A DNA stretch of 64,000 nt from SABI01 sp963663665. Its GTDB lineage: Bacteria > Spirochaetota > Spirochaetia > Sphaerochaetales > Sphaerochaetaceae. Of the stretch, positions 52,971 to 60,963 are shown in pieces. The notes below the pieces were generated by a model. That model was not told where the DNA came from. It made no database searches and saw only the letters and a program-made list of their open reading frames with translations. A program made the position numbers and the translations under genes. The DNA lies in NCBI GenBank assembly GCA_963663665.2, contig CAXXKP010000006.1, positions 186,001-250,000 of the forward strand, given 5' to 3'. The first letter of the stretch is position 1; every line of letters starts with the position of its first letter.

Positions 52971-53694
52971 CAGCCTTTTAAAGGGAATCGCCTTAATTAC
53001 CTTGTTATGGTATCTTTTAGCGCTCCTTATACACCATCCTGTTGTTCCCTATCCCCATCGTGTCATGTATGAATTTTTAGTAGCTCTCACTAACAAAGTA
53101 ATTTATATTCACCTAATCTCATCTCTTTTTCGGGTTGTTATGGGTTCAACCATCGCAATAATTGTTGGGTTTCCTCTTGGCCTTATTAGTGGCAGAAGCA
53201 GAAAAATCGATAGTATTATCTCCCCAGTTCTCTATCTTCTTTACCCATTACCCAAAATTGCATTTCTTCCAGTATTTATGGTATTACTTGGTATAGGTAA
53301 CATCTCTAAAATCGCCCTTATTGCGACAATCATTCTTTTCCCTACAGCGATTTCAGTACGTGATGGGGTTAAGGATATCTATGACGAGTATAATATGCTC
53401 ACTAAAGCATTTCATCTTTCAAGGAAGGAATTATATATTCATATCCTCTTACCTGGAATCATTCCACGTCTTTTTAGTTCATTAAGAATCACTTTAGGTA
53501 TCAGCTTATCGGTGCTTTTTATTAGTGAAAACTTCGCAACAACATCGGGCTTAGGCTATTTTATTATGAATAATTGGATTATGGCAAACTATGTTGGAAT
53601 GTATGTAGGGATTGTGGCATTAGGATTGTTAGGGCTTTTACTCTATTTGTTCCTAGAAGCTCTTGAATCAAAAGTACTTCCATACAAAGAGTAG
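52942..53694 (+). CDS. ABC transporter permease, SsuC/ThiX-like
   Basis: A 250-residue inner-membrane permease with six segments and the family EAA loop EYNMLTKAFHLSRKELYIHILLPGIIP. LLYPLPKIAFLPVFMVLLGIG and GLGYFIMNNW are standard for SsuC/TauC-type permeases. Two starts are possible: an ATG inside the ATPase gene without a ribosome site, given here, and a TTG five codons later (52957) with AGGGAG six bases upstream, which may be the real one. It forms a homodimeric channel with the preceding ATPase and binding protein. Confidence 0.92.
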   Translation: MREKTLKKINSLLKGIALITLLWYLLALLIHHPVVPYPHRVMYEFLVALTNKVIYIHLISSLFRVVMGSTIAIIVGFPLGLISGRSRKIDSIISPVLYLLYPLPKIAFLPVFMVLLGIGNISKIALIATIILFPTAISVRDGVKDIYDEYNMLTKAFHLSRKELYIHILLPGIIPRLFSSLRITLGISLSVLFISENFATTSGLGYFIMNNWIMANYVGMYVGIVALGLLGLLLYLFLEALESKVLPYKE

Positions 53695-53713
53695 AACTTT
53701 ATCTCTATATTTA

Positions 53714-53742
53714 TTGCAAATCAGTAAATTTTTGCTTACACT
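53714..53742 (+). promoter_or_regulatory. Promoter of the barrel-protein gene (leaderless transcript predicted)
   Basis: TTGCAA (53714-53719) and TACACT (53737-53742) are 17 bp apart. The -10 ends 6 nt before the ATG, and no ribosome site exists. Confidence 0.6.
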
Positions 53743-53748
53743 TCAGTC

Positions 53749-54303
53749 ATGAAAAAACAAGCAAAATTCATCGTTCTAATAATAATTATTCTGACGAGTT
53801 TTACACTCTTTCCACTGAATGCAGAACTAAGCGCATATCAAAAATATCCTAAAGGTATTGGCGTTCAATTTAGCCCATCAATTTGGGGCCTCTCCTATCA
53901 CAATCGCTTTAATGAGCAAGCTTTTCAGGGAACAGTTGGAATTACCTACGATCCAGATCCTCTTTGGAGTTCAAAGTTGGCATACGGTATTTCTCTAGAT
54001 TACCAGAAGACCTTGTTTGGAAATGATTTCAATGAGTATCTTGGGGCTCAACTCTACATTACCACCTCATTAGCCCATACAGGTGAAATACCATATGATT
54101 CCAGTTCTAGTGAGTTCTCTTCGTATGTAGCTCACCTTATACTAGGAGCAGGATTTGGAGTGGAGATTTTATTCTTTCAAAACTTCTCACTTCCTGTGGA
54201 AATCGTTTATGAATTTTCGTATAATCCAACGGAAAATCAACTCCAAAATGCATTTAGCATTGATCTAGTCCCCAAAATTGGGCTTCGTTACCGATTCAAA
54301 TAA
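53749..54303 (+). CDS. Putative outer-membrane beta-barrel protein
   Basis: A 184-residue exported protein of unknown function. A signal peptide covers about residues 1-26 (hydrophobic core FIVLIIIILTSFTLFPLNA). The mature chain shows alternating hydrophobic strands with glycine and aromatic girdle residues (GVQFSPSIWGLSYH, SKLAYGISLDYQKTLFG, EYLGAQLYITTSLA) and ends in LRYRFK. A C-terminal aromatic close to the end is the usual signal for insertion into the outer membrane. About eight strands fit the length. No specific family is recognised. Confidence 0.75.
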   Translation: MKKQAKFIVLIIIILTSFTLFPLNAELSAYQKYPKGIGVQFSPSIWGLSYHNRFNEQAFQGTVGITYDPDPLWSSKLAYGISLDYQKTLFGNDFNEYLGAQLYITTSLAHTGEIPYDSSSSEFSSYVAHLILGAGFGVEILFFQNFSLPVEIVYEFSYNPTENQLQNAFSIDLVPKIGLRYRFK

Positions 54304-54397
54304 ATCGAGAAATAGATTCATATATTTCGCCTCAGATAAAAACCCTTATTTTTAAGAATCTCATGACATATTTCATAAAATAGAGCAACACACTTGG

Positions 54398-54426
54398 TTG
54401 ATGAGTTGACCAATAGACCATATAAG
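54398..54426 (+). promoter_or_regulatory. Promoter of fba
   Basis: TTGATG (54398-54403) and TATAAG (54421-54426) are 17 bp apart, about 50 nt before the start codon. Confidence 0.55.
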
Positions 54427-54474
54427 AGGTACTTTAAAGATATATATGAACCATATAAAGGAGTGAAACCTATC

Positions 54475-55467
54475 ATGATTTCCTATAAAGATCTTGGATT
54501 AGTAAACACAAAAGAAATGTTTGCTAAAGCAGTAAAAGGTGGATATGCAATTCCAGCTTACAACTTTAACAACCTAGAGCAATTACAAGCCATTATACAA
54601 GCATGTGTTGAAACTAAATCTCCAGTAATTTTACAAGTATCTAAAGGTGCTCGAGATTATGCTAATATTAACTTATTACGTAATATGGCTAAAGGTGCAA
54701 CCGAATATGCTGCAGAATTAGGATATGAAATCCCTATTGTATTACATCTTGACCATGGCGATTCATTTGAAACCTGTAAAGATTGTATTGATAATGGATT
54801 CTCATCAGTCATGATTGATGGGTCTCATCTTTCCTATGATGAAAACGTAGCTCTGACTAAAAAAGTTGTAGAGTACGCTCATGCACATGATATCACAGTA
54901 GAAGGAGAACTTGGTGTTCTTGCTGGAATTGAAGACGATGTAGTTGCAGAACACTCCACCTATACCCAGCCCTCTGAAGTTATTGATTTCGTAAGTAAAA
55001 CCGGTGTTGATTCCCTTGCAATATCTATTGGTACAAGCCATGGTGCTAACAAATTCAAACCAGAACAATGTACCCGTAATGCAGAAGGCATATTGATTCC
55101 ACCTCCACTTAGATTTGATATTCTCAAAGAAATTGAGGTTCAATTACCTGGATTCCCTATAGTTTTACATGGCTCTTCATCTGTTCCTCAAGAATATGTT
55201 AAGATGATTAATGAGCTAGGTGGACATCTCAAGGATTCTGTTGGTATTCCTGAAGAACAACTTCGTCAAGCTTCTAAATCTGCAGTATGTAAAATCAATA
55301 TCGACAGTGATGGTCGACTTGCTATGACCGCAAGCATTAGAAAAACAATGCATGACAAACCAGGTGAATTTGACCCAAGAAAATATCTTGGACCAGCTCG
55401 GGATGAATTAAAGAAGATGTACATGCATAAAAATAAAGATGTACTTGGTTCTGCAGGTCAAGCTTAA
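54475..55467 (+). CDS. fba: Class II fructose-1,6-bisphosphate aldolase
   Basis: A 330-residue zinc-dependent aldolase. YAIPAYNFNNLEQLQAI is near the start, and the metal site HLDHGDSFETCKDCIDNGFSSVMIDGSHL begins at H91 with D93 and H94. VEGELGVLAGIED, GTSHGANK and VLHGSSSVP supply the remaining ligands. It cleaves fructose-1,6-bisphosphate in glycolysis. The start chosen has AAAGGAG upstream and the family N terminus. A longer in-frame extension overlaps the promoter and is rejected. It is a single-gene unit ahead of the infC operon. Confidence 0.95.
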   Translation: MISYKDLGLVNTKEMFAKAVKGGYAIPAYNFNNLEQLQAIIQACVETKSPVILQVSKGARDYANINLLRNMAKGATEYAAELGYEIPIVLHLDHGDSFETCKDCIDNGFSSVMIDGSHLSYDENVALTKKVVEYAHAHDITVEGELGVLAGIEDDVVAEHSTYTQPSEVIDFVSKTGVDSLAISIGTSHGANKFKPEQCTRNAEGILIPPPLRFDILKEIEVQLPGFPIVLHGSSSVPQEYVKMINELGGHLKDSVGIPEEQLRQASKSAVCKINIDSDGRLAMTASIRKTMHDKPGEFDPRKYLGPARDELKKMYMHKNKDVLGSAGQA

Positions 55468-55497
55468 AATTTTTAATACAATTACTTATTAATAATG

Positions 55498-55531
55498 ACA
55501 CGGCCCCCTTTGACGAGGATACGGGCCGTGT
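55498..55531. promoter_or_regulatory. GC-rich inverted repeat at the infC promoter
   Basis: ACACGGCCC (55498-55506) and GGGCCGTGT (55523-55531) are perfect inverted copies 16 bp apart that bracket the -35 box. This is striking in 37% GC DNA. No T-run follows on either strand, so an operator is more likely than a terminator. Confidence 0.55.
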
Positions 55532-55539
55532 GTTATAGT
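55510..55539 (+). promoter_or_regulatory. Promoter of infC-rpmI-rplT
   Basis: TTGACG (55510-55515) and TATAGT (55534-55539) are 18 bp apart, with an extended TGT before the -10. It gives a leader of about 60 nt. Confidence 0.65.
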
Positions 55540-55605
55540 ACTAAAGCAGGTCTTTTCTACCTGCAAATCCATCAAAACGGTTTCGTTATGAGACAAGGAG
55601 AACGA

Positions 55606-56139
55606 TTGGCTACTAAAGAATTGAGAACTAACCGACAAATCAGAGCACGAGAGGTGCGGGTTATCGATGCAGAGGGCAATCAGTTGGGAGTTATTTCCAC
55701 ATTGAGCGCTATAGAGATGGCAGAGAACTCAGGTCTCGACTTAGTGGAAGTATCTCCAAATGCTAACCCACCAGTATGCAAAATCATTGATTACGGGAAA
55801 TACCGATATGAACAAGAGAAGCGTACTCGTGAAGCAAAAAAGAATCAGACGGTTATCAAGCTAAAAGAGATTAGAATGCAGCCTAAGATTGAACGACATG
55901 ATATGGAGTTCAAAACAAAAGCAGTCGGAGACTTCTTGTTAGAGGGAAACAAAGTGAAAATCTCAGTTCGTTTCCGTGGTCGAGAACTTGCCCATACTGA
56001 ACTTGGTAAGGTAGTACTTGATCAAATACTTGATTTATTGAGTCAAAGAGAAGATGTATCTTTCAACCTAGATCGAGTAGCTATGATGGAAGGCAGGATG
56101 ATGAGTCTCATCGTAAGTCCTGCTAAAGGGAAAAAATAA
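55606..56139 (+). CDS. infC: Translation initiation factor IF-3
   Basis: A 177-residue IF-3. The N-terminal domain has LRTNRQIRAREVRVID, and the C-terminal domain ends in VAMMEGRMMSLIVSPAKGKK. LDLVEVSPNANPPVCKIIDYGKYRYEQEK and the linker lysines match the family. I place the start at a TTG with AAGGAG 5-7 bases upstream, which gives the normal short lead before QIRAREVR. The next in-frame ATG, 18 nt earlier, lacks a ribosome site. Non-ATG starts are characteristic of infC and allow IF-3 to limit its own synthesis. It heads infC-rpmI-rplT. Confidence 0.93.
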   Translation: MATKELRTNRQIRAREVRVIDAEGNQLGVISTLSAIEMAENSGLDLVEVSPNANPPVCKIIDYGKYRYEQEKRTREAKKNQTVIKLKEIRMQPKIERHDMEFKTKAVGDFLLEGNKVKISVRFRGRELAHTELGKVVLDQILDLLSQREDVSFNLDRVAMMEGRMMSLIVSPAKGKK

Positions 56140-56148
56140 AACTAATAT

Positions 56149-56192
56149 ATCCCCTTAATTAGGGATGTAAATACAAGTAGCTCCAAGGGGAT
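56149..56192 (+). promoter_or_regulatory. Alternative-pairing leader of rpmI (L20-type autoregulation candidate)
   Basis: ATCCCCTT (56149-56156) can pair with AAGGGGAT (56185-56192) over 8 bp, or its first part ATCCC can pair locally with GGGAT (56162-56166). The two folds exclude each other and lie 31 nt before the rpmI start, where ribosomal protein L20 acts as repressor in other bacteria. Confidence 0.5.
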
Positions 56193-56222
56193 CTTGTTCC
56201 TTGAGAGCACAAAGAGGTGTAT

Positions 56223-56423
56223 ATGCCAAAAATGAAAACAAGAAAATCCGCTGCTAAGCGGTATTCGGTCACTGGGACTGGAAAGGTTCGCTACAAAAAG
56301 CAAGGCCTCCGTCATATTCTCACAAAGAAGTCCACAAAACGTAAGAGATCTCTTCGTCACACTGGTATTCTAAGCGATGCAGAAGCTAAGAAAGTAAGAG
56401 TCTTACTTCCTTACCAATTCTAA
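56223..56423 (+). CDS. rpmI: 50S ribosomal protein L35
   Basis: A 66-residue basic protein: MPKMKTRKSAAKRYSVTGTG at the start, then RYKKQGLRHILTKKSTKRKRSLR and a C-terminal LLPY, all diagnostic of L35. AGAGGTG lies five bases before the ATG. It sits between infC and rplT in the usual order. Confidence 0.97.
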   Translation: MPKMKTRKSAAKRYSVTGTGKVRYKKQGLRHILTKKSTKRKRSLRHTGILSDAEAKKVRVLLPYQF

Positions 56424-56438
56424 AGAGAGGATGATAAG

Positions 56439-56795
56439 ATGCCAAGAGCAGTAGATGGAACAAAACACAAGGACCGAAGAAAGAAGATCTTAGATCAAGC
56501 TAAAGGATATTGGGGACGAAGAAGTACCAACTACCGAATAGCAAAAGATGCAGTCGCAAAGGCAGGTCAGTATGCTTATCGTGACAGGCGCAACCGAAAA
56601 AGGGAATTTAGAGCTCTTTGGATTGCAAGAATTTCCGCAGGTGTACAGGCTGAAGGATTAAATTACTCAACCTTTATGCACGGATTGAAACTTGCAAACA
56701 TTGAAATTAACAGAAAAGCTTTGTCTAATATGGCAATTGAAGATAAAGAAGCTTTTTCTCAGTTAATTGCACAAGTCAAATTAGCTCTTTCTTAA
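56439..56795 (+). CDS. rplT: 50S ribosomal protein L20
   Basis: A 118-residue L20: MPRAVDGTKHKDRRKKILDQ, GYWGRRSTNYRIAKDAV, YAYRDRRNRKREFRALWIARI and a C-terminal helical domain with NRKALSNMAIEDKEAFSQL. The long basic N-terminal arm threads 23S rRNA during assembly, and the C-terminal domain is the part that represses the operon in other bacteria. It lies 15 nt after rpmI. Confidence 0.97.
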   Translation: MPRAVDGTKHKDRRKKILDQAKGYWGRRSTNYRIAKDAVAKAGQYAYRDRRNRKREFRALWIARISAGVQAEGLNYSTFMHGLKLANIEINRKALSNMAIEDKEAFSQLIAQVKLALS

Positions 56796-56827
56796 TGTAA
56801 GAGAGTCTGTATAAGGAGACGTTCATT

Positions 56828-57169
56828 ATGACAACATTGGACAAAGTTCAGTTATTAGAACAGCGAATAATCAAAGCTGCTATACTGATAAGAAACCTTG
56901 AAAAGAAAAATGACGAGTTACAAGATGAAATTGATGTACTTTCTACCCACAATGAGGAATTGCAAAAATACACTGAAACATTCAGTGCTGATGCACAACT
57001 TATTGAAGACAGTATTTCGAATGCGCTTCGACAACTCGACACAATTGAGGGTCTTGATGACATTGAAATTATGGACTCCTTATCAGGCGATCTTGAAGAA
57101 GCAGATAAGTTCACTAGTGGTAATGGTTTAGAAATAAACGAAGTATCACTGGATGATTTATTACGCTAA
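56828..57169 (+). CDS. Coiled-coil protein, ZapB-like
   Basis: A 113-residue acidic protein. Residues about 1-75 form a heptad-patterned coiled coil (LDKVQLLEQRIIKAAILIRN; KNDELQDEIDVLSTHNEELQ), and the tail is acidic and glycine-rich with no globular motif. Length and coil resemble ZapB, the FtsZ-ring stabiliser, but coiled coils are low in information. It is the last gene before a strong terminator, with 6S RNA just beyond. The neighbourhood of a Zap-type gene and ssrS recalls zapA-ssrS in gamma-proteobacteria. Confidence 0.7.
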   Translation: MTTLDKVQLLEQRIIKAAILIRNLEKKNDELQDEIDVLSTHNEELQKYTETFSADAQLIEDSISNALRQLDTIEGLDDIEIMDSLSGDLEEADKFTSGNGLEINEVSLDDLLR

Positions 57170-57188
57170 TTTCTTTTTTTACCTATCT

Positions 57189-57219
57189 AACGGAACCCTC
57201 TACCGGTTCCGTTTTTTTT
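57189..57219 (+). terminator. Terminator of the infC-rpmI-rplT operon
   Basis: AACGGAACC pairs with GGTTCCGTT over a 7-nt loop and runs into eight T. Confidence 0.93.
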
Positions 57220-57305
57220 ATCATTATGATAGCATGTAGATGTGATTAGTGAAGTACTGAGTTATTATCTATTGTGCATTACTAGTGAATTATGTTAATA
57301 CTATT

Positions 57306-57489
57306 GGTCTGCGGTGTGTGCGACGAGACAATTCTCTTGGCTCAACCAACATGAATGGGACTCGGTATAGATGAGTTGAATTGCCCCCGGGGAAGGAAAC
57401 TTCCTTTTAAGGGAACAGGATGCTTATCACCAAGAATCCCCCTTGAACCTTAGGTTCAAGAGATCTCTCTCCTAGCACCTCCGCAGTCC
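57306..57489 (+). ncRNA. ssrS: 6S RNA
   Basis: A closing stem joins CTGCGG near the 5' end with CCGCAG near the 3' end. Between them is a long, nearly symmetric rod with a central open region. The 3' half contains CCTTGAACCTTAGGTTCAAG, the hairpin found at the same place in E. coli 6S RNA. Length of about 184 nt, the single rod shape and the place after a Zap-like gene agree. 6S RNA mimics an open promoter and sequesters sigma-70 polymerase in stationary phase. A short T-run follows the closing stem. Confidence 0.88.
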
Positions 57490-57511
57490 TTTTTCTAGGA
57501 AAATCAAATAT

Positions 57512-58675
57512 ATGAATACTAATGACATCCATAACACAAATTTAGAAGACGTCGTGTTTATCTCAATTCATGAAGATATGAGAACCAATGACAAAGAGTT
57601 TACAATAAATCCATCAATACCTGTTCCAGTACAACTTCAAGATGGAACACAAGAAATAGACATGAACAATGGGATCACCCTTGCTATGCTCGCCTCAGGT
57701 CTAATAAAAACTATTGCATACAAAGAAGATCATGAAAACATCTCATATTACAAGAATCTCCTATTTGCAATTCAACCTGATGTAGTACAAGAATTACAAT
57801 TAGGCGCTATAAGCAAAGCGAAAAGTGGAGAGATTGATTTCGCTATTGAACTTACCCTCGCAGCCGTTCATTTAAATTCTCAGATTCCTGAATTATTTGT
57901 TAATTTAGCAACTCTGTATGCCCATAAAATAAAAAACGCTCTCGACAAAGAAAATAATGAAGAAGCAGATGAGTATACGAGAAAACAACTTGATATTCTT
58001 CAAAAGGGAGTAGATACCCACCCCCTATCGCACCTACTCCTCAGCGAGTTGGGAATGGTCCACTTATTTTTAGCGAACGATGAAAAGGCACTTGAATATT
58101 TAAATCAATATCTAAAGATAGCTCCTAAGGATGACAAAAGAGAGATTATTGAAAAGAAAGTTATAGAATTACAACAGCAGGCAGACAGCGAAAGGACATT
58201 GCAAGAAGCCTTCGATGAAATGCAACTTGGCAATGATAATACCGCACTCACACTCATCAACACGTTCATCCAAACCAATCCCAAGAATTGGTCTGCACAC
58301 TTTATCAAAGGATGGGCATTACGTCGTCTTGGAGAATATGAAAACGCACAAAAAGCATTCCTAGAAGCACTGAGACTCGGTGCACAGAATGCAGATATCT
58401 ACAATGAACTCTCTATTTGTGCTCTAGAATTAGGAGAAAGGGAATTAAGCAAAGACTATTTAGAAATTGCTTTAGAACTTGAAGAAGAAAATATGACAAT
58501 TCTTAGCAACCTTGCTCTTCTTCTATTACAGGACGAAGAATATAACAGAGTAGCTGATCTTATCGAAAGAGCCAAAAACATAGACAATAAGGACCCTCTT
58601 ATAGAGGAACTATCTAAGCAACTTTTCGACCATAGTGGCATTGATTTGCAACATGAGGATATCATAGATGGCTGA
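57512..58675 (+). CDS. Tetratricopeptide-repeat protein
   Basis: A 387-residue soluble protein without a signal peptide. The N-terminal 90 residues are unique. Residues about 95-150 and 165-370 hold TPR units such as NDEKALEYLNQYLKIAPKD, WSAHFIKGWALRRLGEYENA and QNADIYNELSICALELGERE, which form a helical scaffold for protein binding. It overlaps tsaE by 8 nt and begins 22 nt after the 6S RNA, so it shares a transcript with tsaE-tsaB-trxB. The partner is unknown. The ribosome site is weak (AGGA at long spacing). Confidence 0.85.
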   Translation: MNTNDIHNTNLEDVVFISIHEDMRTNDKEFTINPSIPVPVQLQDGTQEIDMNNGITLAMLASGLIKTIAYKEDHENISYYKNLLFAIQPDVVQELQLGAISKAKSGEIDFAIELTLAAVHLNSQIPELFVNLATLYAHKIKNALDKENNEEADEYTRKQLDILQKGVDTHPLSHLLLSELGMVHLFLANDEKALEYLNQYLKIAPKDDKREIIEKKVIELQQQADSERTLQEAFDEMQLGNDNTALTLINTFIQTNPKNWSAHFIKGWALRRLGEYENAQKAFLEALRLGAQNADIYNELSICALELGERELSKDYLEIALELEEENMTILSNLALLLLQDEEYNRVADLIERAKNIDNKDPLIEELSKQLFDHSGIDLQHEDIIDG

Positions 58676-59102
58676 AGAATATTCCTATCAATGTGAAAGT
58701 ATCGCAGAAACTCTAGAAATAGGTCAAATGATTGCAAAACACATTTCTAGTGGAGCGCTCATCTCATTGAGAGGTCCACTAGGAGCTGGGAAGACAGTCA
58801 TTGCTAAAGGAATCGCACAGGCACTAGGTATCACAGAAGCTATAGTTAGTCCAACCTTCACCTTGATTCAAGAGTATGAAGGGACCCTTCCATTGATTCA
58901 CATGGATCTCTATCGTATTGATGGGGTTGAGGATTTTGAAGGAATAGGTGGAGAAGAGCTTCTCTACCAAAAAGGAATCACATTAATTGAATGGAGTGAG
59001 AAAATCGATGAGATACTTCCTCCCCACACGATTTATGTCACTATAGAGATTGGGGAGAATCAAAAAAGAGTCATTACCATCAAAGGATTAGATATTTTAT
59101 GA
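58668..59102 (+). CDS. tsaE: tRNA threonylcarbamoyladenosine biosynthesis protein TsaE
   Basis: A 144-residue ATPase: Walker A RGPLGAGKT at about 35-43, SPTFTLIQEYEG, the switch region HMDLYRIDGVEDFEGIGGEELL and LIEWSEKI with the conserved EW. It powers the TsaB-TsaD complex that makes t6A37 in tRNAs decoding ANN. The stop overlaps tsaB by ATGA. Confidence 0.95.
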   Translation: MAEEYSYQCESIAETLEIGQMIAKHISSGALISLRGPLGAGKTVIAKGIAQALGITEAIVSPTFTLIQEYEGTLPLIHMDLYRIDGVEDFEGIGGEELLYQKGITLIEWSEKIDEILPPHTIYVTIEIGENQKRVITIKGLDIL

Positions 59103-59827
59103 AAATCTTAGCAGTAGATAGTTCCCACGAAATTCTTCATCTTGCCTTGAAAGGGGAAGGGATTCATTACTCAACATCATTCACAATTGGTAGGCGTTAT
59201 ACAGAAGAGTTAATGAGTTTGATGCAACAAGTGCTTGATAAATTTTCACTTTCATTTAAGGACTTAGACCTGTTAGTCTGCTCAAGAGGACCAGGGTCGT
59301 TTACTGGCCTAAGAGTAGCAATGTCTACAATCAAAGGAATCTCCCTAGCACTCAATATTCCATATGTGAGTGTTTCAACCTTAGAAACATATGCATACCC
59401 TCTTTATTACTCTCATAGTCCTGTGTTAGTTGTTCTTGATGCAAAGAAACAACGATATTATGGAGCGATTTTCAGCGAAGGAGAGCGTGTAACTGGTGAT
59501 AAAGATCTTACAATTGAAGAAATATGTAACTTAGTCACACACTACCCTACTCTTATCATAAGTGGCCCAGATGGTGCAGAAGTAAAAGCTAAACTAGACG
59601 CATTAAAGGATGATTTTGCTATATTCCCGAATTTAATACTAGATAATCTTCAAAATAGGGAATATGGGCCGTCAATGATTACTCTTGGTGAAGCCCTCTT
59701 TTGTATTTCAGGAAGTGATGATATTGCTAGTGGGCCAACCTATGTACGTTTAAGTGATGCTGAGGTATCTTTAAATGAGAAACAAAAAAATACTATTAAA
59801 CATGAAGAGGATTCCCATGAGCAATGA
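59099..59827 (+). CDS. tsaB: tRNA threonylcarbamoyladenosine biosynthesis protein TsaB
   Basis: A 242-residue ASKHA-fold protein: ILAVDSSHEILHLAL at the start, the signature CSRGPGSFTGLRVAMSTIKGISLALNIP and VLDAKKQRYYGAIF. It is the scaffold partner of TsaD and TsaE in t6A synthesis and has no catalytic role by itself. It is coupled on both sides, to tsaE and to trxB. It is slightly longer than average because of a charged tail that overlaps trxB. Confidence 0.94.
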   Translation: MKILAVDSSHEILHLALKGEGIHYSTSFTIGRRYTEELMSLMQQVLDKFSLSFKDLDLLVCSRGPGSFTGLRVAMSTIKGISLALNIPYVSVSTLETYAYPLYYSHSPVLVVLDAKKQRYYGAIFSEGERVTGDKDLTIEEICNLVTHYPTLIISGPDGAEVKAKLDALKDDFAIFPNLILDNLQNREYGPSMITLGEALFCISGSDDIASGPTYVRLSDAEVSLNEKQKNTIKHEEDSHEQ

Positions 59828-60767
59828 AAATGAAAAAGTAGAAATGATTATTATAGGGGGAGGTCCTGCTGGATTAACAGCTGCCCAATATGCTTCAAGA
59901 GCAAATCTTAAAGTTCTTGTATTAGAAGAGATGGCACCTGGTGGAACAACACTTATCGTCGATGATTTGGAGAATTATCCTGGCTTTGACCAACCAATCA
60001 GTGGTTTTGAATTATCTGATAAATTTGCAAAGCAAGCAGAAAACTTTGGAGCAAAGATTATACTTACTACTGTTGAATCAATTAGTCATAAGGATGATGG
60101 CTCCTTTACCGTAAAGACGAGTGAAGCGGAATATAATGTTCCTGTAGTAATTATGGCAACAGGTGCAAAAAAGAAACTACTGTCAGTCCCTGGAGAAAAA
60201 GAATATCAAGGAAGAGGTGTTTCCTATTGTGCAACATGTGATGGCCCTTTTTTTAGGAATAAAAGAATCCTAGTTGTAGGAGGAGGAGATAGTGCAGTAG
60301 GTGAATCTCTCTTCCTTTCAAAGATTTCTGATAAAGTTACAATAATACATAGAAAAGATCGCTTTAGAGCACAAAGAAGTTTAGCTAGTATGGTAGAACA
60401 TGACCCACATATTGAAACACGTTTTATGACAACACTCAATGAAATAAAAGGAGATGGCTCAAAAGTTACAACTGTCTCACTACATGATATTGTCCAAGAC
60501 AAAGACTATGATGAAGATTTTGATGCAGTATTTATCTTTATTGGAGCAACACCAAAAACTTCATTAGTCCCATTTGCCACTACTGATGACGATGGATACC
60601 TCATCACAAATGAGCTCATGAGAACTAATATAAAAGGGCTTTACGCAATTGGTGATGTACGAAATGGACCGTTCAAACAAATAGTAACAGCAGCTAGTGA
60701 TGGGGCAATTGCGGCACATGCCGGCGCAGAATACATTGATGAATTAAAAGGGCAATCTTACGTATAG
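59817..60767 (+). CDS. trxB: Thioredoxin reductase
   Basis: A 316-residue flavoprotein. The FAD loop GGGPAG is at 14-19, the redox pair CATC is C138/C141, the NADPH-binding GGGDSAVGE follows, and GLYAIGDVRNGPFKQIVTAASDGAIAA is the C-terminal FAD segment. It reduces thioredoxin with NADPH. GAGGA precedes the ATG, which overlaps the tsaB end by 11 nt. It is the last gene of the operon and is followed by a terminator. Confidence 0.95.
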   Translation: MSNENEKVEMIIIGGGPAGLTAAQYASRANLKVLVLEEMAPGGTTLIVDDLENYPGFDQPISGFELSDKFAKQAENFGAKIILTTVESISHKDDGSFTVKTSEAEYNVPVVIMATGAKKKLLSVPGEKEYQGRGVSYCATCDGPFFRNKRILVVGGGDSAVGESLFLSKISDKVTIIHRKDRFRAQRSLASMVEHDPHIETRFMTTLNEIKGDGSKVTTVSLHDIVQDKDYDEDFDAVFIFIGATPKTSLVPFATTDDDGYLITNELMRTNIKGLYAIGDVRNGPFKQIVTAASDGAIAAHAGAEYIDELKGQSYV

Positions 60768-60785
60768 ATAGTGATTAAGAATCAG

Positions 60786-60807
60786 GCGCCTTTCATGAGG
60801 CGCTTTT
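60786..60807 (+). terminator. Terminator of trxB
   Basis: GCGCCT pairs with AGGCGC over a 6-nt loop, followed by four T. GAATCA and TGATTC outside it extend the fold. Confidence 0.75.
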
Positions 60808-60927
60808 ATGATTCACTATAAATATTCTAGATATTTAAGGTTTTTTCTTATTCCATTACCTGAAAAGAGCGAGCGTAGATACCTTAACAAATATCGATTG
60901 TTTGTAGTATAAATAGAGCGAATTTCC

Positions 60928-60957
60928 TTGACCTTTCATCGTGTTCAATGGTGTAAT
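60928..60957 (+). promoter_or_regulatory. Promoter of glgA-glgC (leaderless transcript predicted)
   Basis: TTGACC (60928-60933) and TGTAAT (60952-60957) are 18 bp apart. The -10 ends 6 nt before the glgA ATG, and no ribosome site precedes that ATG. Confidence 0.6.
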
Positions 60958-60963
60958 TGGTGT

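Noticed and set aside
54394..54474. 27-codon N-terminal extension of the aldolase
   Set aside because: The extension overlaps the promoter and has no homology. The internal ATG has AAAGGAG and matches the family start.
60928..60963. TTG start extending glycogen synthase by 12 residues
   Set aside because: The TTG is part of the TTGACC -35 box. The extended peptide lies outside the family and precedes the predicted transcription start.
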